Notes under the pieces: model-generated | The model's database searches: none | Told to the model about the DNA's origin: nothing | The model's input: the letters and a program-made list of their open reading frames with translations, nothing else | Assembly: GCA_030653385.1 (NCBI GenBank) | Contig: JAURZM010000048.1 | Location: 1 to 64,000 of the forward strand | Direction of reading: 5' to 3' | Length of the DNA stretch: 64,000 bases | DNA from: Rubrivivax sp. | GTDB taxonomy: Bacteria > Pseudomonadota > Gammaproteobacteria > Burkholderiales > Burkholderiaceae_C | Translations under genes and position numbers: made by a program | Part shown: piece by piece, positions 56,311 to 64,000 of the stretch | Layout: every line of letters starts with the position of its first letter | Numbering within the stretch: position 1 is the stretch's first letter

Positions 56311-57519
56311 ATGGAAACGATCAAGTCGGTGAACCGGGCTTTGTTTCACGGTGGCTCGCCACTCGGGGCCTGGATCTGGGCCCTGGCCATGGCCGGCCTG
56401 CTGGGCGGCTGCAGCCTGGCGCCACGGGCGCCGGTGCCCACCAGCCTCTTGAACGACAGCCTGTTCGAGTCGCCGGCCCAAGCCCCCGACCCTTCGGCGG
56501 TGTTCAGGCTCAGCCCGGCCATGCTGGACTACGCCCACACCGAGCTCGCCGCCCTGGCGCGACTGCCCGACCCGCGCCAGGCGCTGATCGAGGCGCTGTA
56601 CCAGAAAGGTCGCCTGCGCCTGGAATACGACAGCAGCTACACCCGCCACGCGGCGCAGGCTTTCGAGGCCCGGGCCGGCAACTGCCTGTCGCTGGTGATC
56701 ATGACGGCCGCCTTTGCCAAGCACATGGGCCTGCCGGTGCAGTACCAGGCCGTGCTGTCCGACGACTTCTACAGCCAGAGCGGCACGCTGCTGATGGCCA
56801 GCGGACACGTCAACATGGTGCTGGCACCGCCGCTGGCGCGTCAGGTCATCGGGCGCAACGACCAGGTCAGCTTCACGGTGGACTTCCTGCCCCGCGACGA
56901 CCTGGCTGGCCAGGTCACGAGGCCACTGGAAGAAAAGACCATCGTGGCCATGTACCTGAACAACCGCGCTGCCGAACTGCTGGCCGCGGGCCGCCCTGCC
57001 GATGCCTACTGGTTCACCCGTGCCGCGCTTCAGCACGACCCGCATTTCCACGCCGCTGCCAACACCCTGGGCGTGATCTACGCCAGAAGCGGGCACCTGG
57101 GCCTGGCCGAAGCGGCCTACCGCATCGCCTGGGCCGCCGAACCGGCATCGACCAGCTCGCTGAGCAACCTGGCCAGGCTCTTGCGGCAACAGGGCCGCGA
57201 TGCTGAAGCGGCACCCCTGGTCGCGCAGCTCGATCGTCTGCAGCCCGACCCGCCGTTTCATCACTTCAGGCAAGGTGTGGCCGCCATGCAGGCTGGCCAG
57301 TTCGACAGCGCCAACGAACACTTCCGGCGCGAACTGAGGCTGCAGCCTTTTCAGGACGAAGTGCACTTCTGGGCCGCCCAGGCGGCACTGCAGCTGGGCG
57401 ACCGCGCCAAGGCCATGCGCCACCTGCAACGGGCCTGGGACTTCAGCCGCACACGGGGCATGCAGGAACGCTACAGCGCGAAACTCGAGCACCTGCGCAG
57501 CAGCACCCGGCTGCAGTAG
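56311..57519 (+). CDS. TPR-containing lipoprotein with transglutaminase-like domain
   Basis: 402 residues. Lipobox MAGLLGGCS near residue 35, so the protein is lipidated and in the envelope. Residues 80-200 (FEARAGNCLSLVIMTAAFAKHMGLPVQYQAVLSDDF, SGHVNMVLA) resemble a transglutaminase-like Cys/His fold; residues 215-400 are TPR pairs (AAELLAAGRPADAYWFTRAAL, LGVIYARSGHLGLAEAAYRIAW, and so on). Start ATG 56311 is preferred over 56251. Possible scaffold in cell-wall or peptide processing. Confidence 0.8.
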   Translation: METIKSVNRALFHGGSPLGAWIWALAMAGLLGGCSLAPRAPVPTSLLNDSLFESPAQAPDPSAVFRLSPAMLDYAHTELAALARLPDPRQALIEALYQKGRLRLEYDSSYTRHAAQAFEARAGNCLSLVIMTAAFAKHMGLPVQYQAVLSDDFYSQSGTLLMASGHVNMVLAPPLARQVIGRNDQVSFTVDFLPRDDLAGQVTRPLEEKTIVAMYLNNRAAELLAAGRPADAYWFTRAALQHDPHFHAAANTLGVIYARSGHLGLAEAAYRIAWAAEPASTSSLSNLARLLRQQGRDAEAAPLVAQLDRLQPDPPFHHFRQGVAAMQAGQFDSANEHFRRELRLQPFQDEVHFWAAQAALQLGDRAKAMRHLQRAWDFSRTRGMQERYSAKLEHLRSSTRLQ

Positions 57520-57658
57520 CGCCGGTCGCGGCATTGGCCCGCCGCCGCCGCGGGCGCCGACCACGTGGCACAGTCTGCATTTCTGTTGCAGCCGCTCGGC
57601 ATCGCCGTGAAGAAACTGGCCCCCCGCTGGGGCCGGCTGCGTTTAGCCTCCGATCCCG

Positions 57659-58348
57659 ATGAAAACCGAAGCAAAACCCAATCCCCTGGTCGAGATCGCT
57701 ATCACGATCATCGTGCCAGCTGTCATCCTGATGAAGTTCAGCGGCCCCGACAGCCTGGGGCCGGTGCGGGCACTGTTGCTGGGCCTGGCTTTTCCTTTGG
57801 GCTGGGGCCTGTGGGACGGCTTTCGCCGCCGCAAGCTCAGCTGGATGGCCGTGCTGGGCGTGGTCAGCACGCTGCTGACCGGTGGCATCGGCCTGCTGGC
57901 GCTGGACGCCAAATGGCTGGCGGTGAAAGAAGCTGCCGTGCCGTCGCTGATCGGCATCGTGATCCTGGGGTCGATCTGGACCCGCAACCCGCTCATCCGC
58001 CTGCTGGTCTTCAATGTCAGCCTCTTCGACGTCGAACGGGTGACCCAAGCTCTGGTGGCCAAGGGTAATGCTCACCTCTTCGACGAGCGCCTGCGCCAGG
58101 GCACGGCCTTGCTGGCGGGCACCTTTTTCTTCTCGGCGGTGGCCAACTACATCCTGGCGCGCTGGGTGGTCACCAGCCCGGCGGGCACCGAGGCCTTCAA
58201 CCAGGAATTGGGGCGGCTGACGCTGCTGAGCTACCCCATCATCGCCATTCCTTCGATGCTGATGATGATGGCCCTGCTGTGGTGGCTGGCCAAGCAGGCC
58301 CGGCTGCTGACCGGCCTGGACATGGGCGAGATGCTGCACCCGGCTTGA
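57659..58348 (+). CDS. VC0807-like inner-membrane protein
   Basis: 229 residues; about six transmembrane segments (IAITIIVPAVILMKF, SWMAVLGVVSTLLTGGIGLLAL, AVPSLIGIVILGSIW, LLAGTFFFSAVANYILARWVV, YPIIAIPSMLMMMALLWWLA). The RNPLIRLLVFNVSLFDVERV loop matches VC0807-family proteins. Function unknown. ATG 57659 starts right after a short 5' region. Confidence 0.8.
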   Translation: MKTEAKPNPLVEIAITIIVPAVILMKFSGPDSLGPVRALLLGLAFPLGWGLWDGFRRRKLSWMAVLGVVSTLLTGGIGLLALDAKWLAVKEAAVPSLIGIVILGSIWTRNPLIRLLVFNVSLFDVERVTQALVAKGNAHLFDERLRQGTALLAGTFFFSAVANYILARWVVTSPAGTEAFNQELGRLTLLSYPIIAIPSMLMMMALLWWLAKQARLLTGLDMGEMLHPA

Positions 58349-58387
58349 AAGCGGCCCAGCCGGGTGAGAGACCCCTAGAATGAGGGG

Positions 58388-58944
58388 GTGAACATCGAAT
58401 CCGGCAACCTGCAGAAGCGCTCGGCCCCTTTGAGTAGCCGCCGCGGCCTTCTGAAGGCTGCAGCGTCGGCGCTCGCGGGGGCTGCCAGCCTGGCTGCGCT
58501 GCCCGCGGGGGCGCTTGAGGCGCCGACGGGTGCGGTGCTCCTCACGCTCACCGGTTTGCTGCGCAAGGCCAACCACGGCACGAAGGCGCATTTCGACATG
58601 GCCATGCTGGAAGCCTTGCCGCAACTGACCCACACCACGCGCACACCCTGGTACGCGCAGAGCCGGCGTTTCACCGGGCCCCTGCTGCGCGACGTGCTGT
58701 CCGCCGCAGGGGCCCACGGCAGCCGGTTGCGACTGTCGGCCTTGAACGACTACCAGGTCGACATGCCGGTCGACGACGCCCAGCGCTACGACGTCATCGT
58801 GGCCCGCCTGCTCGACGACAAGCCGCTGGGCGTGCGTGACAAGGGCCCGCTCTTCGTGATGTACCCCTTCGACAGCCGCCGCGAGCTGCGCACTGCCGTG
58901 TACTACGGCCGCTCGGTTTGGCAGCTGCGTTCGATCGAGGTGCT

Positions 58945-58948
<4 letters not shown>
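58388..58948 (+). CDS. Exported Moco-fold (sulfite-oxidase-like) protein
   Basis: 186 residues, GTG start. Twin-arginine-like signal [22 protein letters not shown] to about residue 45, then [54 protein letters not shown], a small oxidoreductase molybdopterin-binding fold. The Cys that binds molybdenum in sulfite oxidase is absent, so catalysis is doubtful; it may be a periplasmic ligand sensor. GTGA overlap with the hybrid kinase gene makes them partners. Confidence 0.82.
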
Positions 58949-61245
<2,297 letters not shown>

Positions 61246-61256
61246 ACACCGGGTGG

Positions 61257-62327
61257 CTACAGGATGATCGGCTCGGGCTCGAGCCGAATGCCAAAACGGC
61301 CGTAGACACTTTCCTGAATCGCGCGCGCCAGCGTCACCACCTCGGCACCACTGGCGCCCCCGCGGTTGACCAGCACCAGCGCCTGTTTGTCGTACACCCC
61401 GGCGCGGCCCACGGTCTTGCCCTTCCAGCCGCAGGCGTCGATCAGCCAGCCGGCCGCCAGCTTGATGCTGCCGTCGGGCAGCGGGTAGTGCACCACCTCG
61501 GGGTCGCGGCCGATGATGTCGCGGCACTGCTCTTCGGTCACAACCGGATTCTTGAAGAAGCTGCCGGCGTTGCCGATGACGGCCGGGTCGGGCAGCTTGG
61601 CGCGGCGGATGGCACAGACCCAGTCGAACACCGTCTGTGCGTCGGGGCTGCTGTTGCCCGTTTCCGCCATCTTGCGTTCGATGTCCTGGTAACCCAGCAC
61701 CGGTTGCCACGGGCGCGGCAGCCACAGGCGCACACGGGTGATCAGCGACTTGCCGGCCAGACCACCGAAGCCCTGCTGCTTGAAGACGCTGTCGCGGTAG
61801 CCGAAGCGGCAGTCGGTGGCATTCAGCGTGACGCTGCGGCCGGTGACCAGGTCCACCGCGTCCAGCGAATGGAAGCGGTCTTTCAGCTCGACGCCGTAGG
61901 CACCGATGTTCTGCACCGGCGAAGCCCCCATCGACCCCGGGATCAGGGCCAGGTTTTCCAGGCCGGGCCAGCCGTTGCTGATGGTCCAGGCCACGGCGCC
62001 ATGCCAGGACTCGCCGGCACCGAACTCCACCAGCCGGCCCTCGGGCGTTTCTTCCACCAGGCGCCGACCTGCGATCTCCACCTTCAGCACCACGGCGTCC
62101 AGGTCACGTGTCAGCACCACGTTGCTGCCACCGCCCAGGATGAACTGCCGCGCCAGGCCGTATTCCGGATGATCGACGACCCGCCGCACGTCGGCTTCGC
62201 TGGTGATGCGCACCAGGGTCTGGGCCACGGCGGGCAGGCCGAAGCTGTTGTGGTCACGCAGACTGGCACGGTGTTGCACTTGCAACGGCGTGGCAGGCAT
62301 TTGTTCAGGCACGGGGGCATTGGGCAT
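61257..62327 (-). CDS. murB: UDP-N-acetylmuramate dehydrogenase
   Basis: The 356-residue FAD enzyme reduces UDP-GlcNAc-enolpyruvate to UDP-MurNAc in peptidoglycan synthesis. [12 protein letters not shown] and [18 protein letters not shown] bind [12 protein letters not shown] the substrate, and NAGSFFKNP supplies the catalytic Ser; the C-terminus [11 protein letters not shown] is standard. Track start is in unrelated yajQ antisense; ATG 62327 (MPNAPVPE) is used. Divergent from yajQ. Confidence 0.93.
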   Translation of the reverse strand: MPNAPVPEQMPATPLQVQHRASLRDHNSFGLPAVAQTLVRITSEADVRRVVDHPEYGLARQFILGGGSNVVLTRDLDAVVLKVEIAGRRLVEETPEGRLVEFGAGESWHGAVAWTISNGWPGLENLALIPGSMGASPVQNIGAYGVELKDRFHSLDAVDLVTGRSVTLNATDCRFGYRDSVFKQQGFGGLAGKSLITRVRLWLPRPWQPVLGYQDIERKMAETGNSSPDAQTVFDWVCAIRRAKLPDPAVIGNAGSFFKNPVVTEEQCRDIIGRDPEVVHYPLPDGSIKLAAGWLIDACGWKGKTVGRAGVYDKQALVLVNRGGASGAEVVTLARAIQESVYGRFGIRLEPEPIIL

Positions 62328-62369
62328 GCGAGAATTTTCCTGTATCTGCGAGCCTGCCCTGTTGCTTCC

Positions 62370-62873
62370 ATGCCGAGCTTTGACACCGTGATCGAACCCG
62401 ACCTTGTTGAACTGCGCAATGCGGTTGAACAAGCGAACAAGGAAATCGGCACCCGCTTCGACTTCAAGGGCTCCAGTTCCCAGGTCGAACTGGCCGATCG
62501 CAGCGCCAAGGACCGCGAACTCACGCTTTTCGGCGACAGCGACTTCCAGTTGCAGCAGGTGCGCGACGTGCTGCTCACCCGGCTGGCCAAACGCAGCGTC
62601 GACGTGCGTTTCCTCGACTTCAGCGCCAAGCCCGAAAAGCTCGGTGGCGACAAGCTCAAACTGGCGGTGCCGGTGAAAAGTGGCATCGACGCGGAAACGG
62701 CCAAGAAGGTGCAGACGACGCTGAAGGCCAGCAAGCTGAAGGTGCAAGGCGCGATCCAGGGTGATTCGGTGCGTGTCACCGGTGCCAAGCGCGACGACCT
62801 GCAGGCAGCCATGGCGCTGTTGCGCAAGGAACTGGCCGACATGCCGCTGAGTTTCAACAATTTCCGCGCATGA
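62370..62873 (+). CDS. yajQ: YajQ family nucleotide-binding protein
   Basis: 167 residues, the UPF0234 family. Starts [37 protein letters not shown]; ferredoxin-like repeats and [24 protein letters not shown] are present. In other bacteria YajQ homologues bind c-di-GMP or RNA. Short track start corrected to ATG 62370. Overlaps the next gene by 4 nt (ATGA). Confidence 0.93.
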   Translation: MPSFDTVIEPDLVELRNAVEQANKEIGTRFDFKGSSSQVELADRSAKDRELTLFGDSDFQLQQVRDVLLTRLAKRSVDVRFLDFSAKPEKLGGDKLKLAVPVKSGIDAETAKKVQTTLKASKLKVQGAIQGDSVRVTGAKRDDLQAAMALLRKELADMPLSFNNFRA

Positions 62874-63514
62874 AGCTGCGCCTGGCTCTGGCCGGACTGC
62901 TGCTGGGCCTGTCTGTCACCAGCGCCACGCATGCGCAAAGCGTTTCGCTGGCCGGCCGCATGGGCGACCGCGCCTTGCTCGTTGTCAACGGCCAGACCCA
63001 CATGGTCGCCGTCGGCGGCACGGCTGCGGGCGTGAAGCTGCTGCGCTGGACCGGTGACGAAGCCGAAGTTCAGGTGCACGCCGGCCGGGTGCTGCTGCGT
63101 GTGGGCGGCACCCCGGCGCAGGTGGGCGCGGCGCCGCCGCCTTCGCTGTCACGCGAGATCGTCATGACCGCCGGAACGGGTGGCCACTTCAGCCCGGCCG
63201 GCACCATCAACGGCAAGCAGGTGCGTTTTGTCGTCGACACCGGCGCCACGCTGGTGGCCCTGGGCCGGGACGAAGCCCAGCGCCTGGGCCTGGACCTGAG
63301 CGGCGCGCGCCTGGGGGTCAGCCAGACCGCCAACGGCCCGGTGCAGGTGCAGGTCATCACGCTGGACCGTGTGCGTGTGGGTGATGTCGAAGTCGCCAAT
63401 GTCGGCGCGGTCGTGGTGCCGCAGCCGATGCCCTTCGTGCTGCTGGGCAACAGCTTCCTCAGCCGCTTCCAGATGCGGCGCGACAACGACGTGATGCGCT
63501 TGCAGCTTCGATAG
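62870..63514 (+). CDS. Retropepsin-like aspartic protease (periplasmic)
   Basis: 214 residues. Signal peptide ends THAQS (about 23). Residues 95-214 form a single-domain aspartic protease: [19 protein letters not shown] with the DTGA catalytic motif and the flap [21 protein letters not shown]. Works as a homodimer. The N-terminal domain (24-90) is a beta domain found in TIGR02281-type proteins. Substrate unknown. Confidence 0.87.
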   Translation: MKLRLALAGLLLGLSVTSATHAQSVSLAGRMGDRALLVVNGQTHMVAVGGTAAGVKLLRWTGDEAEVQVHAGRVLLRVGGTPAQVGAAPPPSLSREIVMTAGTGGHFSPAGTINGKQVRFVVDTGATLVALGRDEAQRLGLDLSGARLGVSQTANGPVQVQVITLDRVRVGDVEVANVGAVVVPQPMPFVLLGNSFLSRFQMRRDNDVMRLQLR

Positions 63515-63610
63515 CCGCGCACCGCCCCGGTTTGTCCCCGCTGGGACAGCGTTTTTGCGAACGGTCGTGCTAAAAACGCGGGCTCTGGCCTGCATCACAG
63601 AAAGCAACCG

Positions 63611-64000
63611 ATGGACCTGAACTTCACGGCGGAAGAACTGGCCTTCCGATCACAGATCCGGCAGTGGGTGGCCGACAACCTGCCGGCCGACATCGCCCAC
63701 AAGGTGCGCCACGCGCTGCGACTGAGTCGCGACGACCTGCAGCGCTGGGCCAAGATCCTGGGCAAAAAGGGTTGGCTGGGTTGGGGCTGGCCTACGCAGT
63801 TCGGCGGCCCGGGCTGGAACGCGATCCAGAAACACCTGTTTGAAGAGGAATGTGCGCTGGCCTGTGCGCCACGGGTCGTGCCTTTCGGACCGGTGATGGT
63901 GGCACCGGTGATCATGGCCTTCGGCAACGCCGAACAGCACAAGCGTTTCCTGCCCGGCATCGCCAGTGGCGAGGTCTGGTGGAGCCAGGGTTACAGCGAG
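63611..64000 (+). CDS. Acyl-CoA dehydrogenase, N-terminal part (cut by window end)
   Basis: The 130 codons visible start MDLNFTAEELAFRSQIRQWVADNLP, the ACAD N-terminal helical domain, followed by GWLGWGWPTQFGGPGWNAIQKHLFEEE and AFGNAEQHKRFLPGIASGEVWWSQGYSE, the strand that lines the flavin and substrate. The reading frame continues beyond base 64000. Fatty-acid or branched-chain substrate not determinable from this part. Confidence 0.9.
   Translation, partial: MDLNFTAEELAFRSQIRQWVADNLPADIAHKVRHALRLSRDDLQRWAKILGKKGWLGWGWPTQFGGPGWNAIQKHLFEEECALACAPRVVPFGPVMVAPVIMAFGNAEQHKRFLPGIASGEVWWSQGYSE

Overview
The window is a 64 kb piece of a high-GC (roughly two-thirds G+C) Gram-negative chromosome, most likely a beta-proteobacterium of the order Burkholderiales (Rubrivivax/Leptothrix/Variovorax-like). 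Supporting signs are the gene neighbourhoods (selenoneine genes, a DUF3149 protein, yajQ followed by a TIGR02281-type retropepsin, a PEP-CTERM protein), dense operons with 1-4 nt overlaps, and frequent GTG starts. No rRNA, tRNA, CRISPR array or replication origin was seen. All identifications come from reading the sequence, without database searches.

Layout. (1) 1-1.8 kb is a damaged metabolic island on the minus strand: sdhC-sdhD-sdhB with no sdhA, sdhB cut by a block of five 23-bp repeats that looks like the end of an IS21-type element, and a gutted gnd (6-phosphogluconate dehydrogenase) remnant upstream. (2) 2.2-5.9 kb is a TetR-controlled ABC-type efflux operon (adaptor, permease, ATPase) with a perfect operator-like palindrome. 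(3) 6.2-18.9 kb is a heavy-metal region: a membrane-bound thioredoxin-like protein, a Met/His-rich lipoprotein, a CopA-type ATPase with YHS and heavy-metal-binding domains, a complete CzcCBA/CusCBA-like RND efflux system with extra small periplasmic His-rich proteins, and a DMT-family transporter with a His-rich tail. (4) 19.3-26.0 kb is a selenium region: senC(selD)-senB diverging from senA, i.e. the selenoneine pathway, followed directly by a four-gene phosphonate-type ABC importer that probably brings in selenium oxyanion. (5) 26.0-30.4 kb is a scar region with IS91-family transposase relics in both orientations, an epimerase, a GAF-GGDEF cyclase and two unassigned gaps. (6) 30.5-34.5 kb is a chromate-resistance operon, chrB-chrA-(SOD-like/rhodanese fusion)-(ATP-grasp-like protein), on the minus strand. 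(7) 34.6-42.6 kb is stress and envelope related: AI-2E-type permease, PEP-CTERM protein, receiver protein, PRC-barrel, CsbD, a photolyase relic, DUF3149, an AhpD-like protein, a methyltransferase and katG. (8) 42.9-64 kb is mostly core-like: acyl-CoA ligase, Ser/Thr kinase, MFS exporter, rsgA, RluA-type pseudouridine synthase, SDR, cupin, pfkA, S10 peptidase, a dioxygenase/ammonia-lyase pair, a TPR lipoprotein, a Moco-fold protein coupled to a hybrid histidine kinase, murB, yajQ, a retropepsin and the start of an acyl-CoA dehydrogenase.

The most interesting points are the selenoneine cluster joined to a dedicated importer, the chromate operon whose SOD-like domain lacks its metal ligands, the repeated GAHGP(N/D)GEHLDAP motif in the metal-efflux operon, and a series of pseudogenes (sdhB, gnd, AhpD-like, photolyase, IS91 transposase, a membrane protein) recognisable only by comparing frames.
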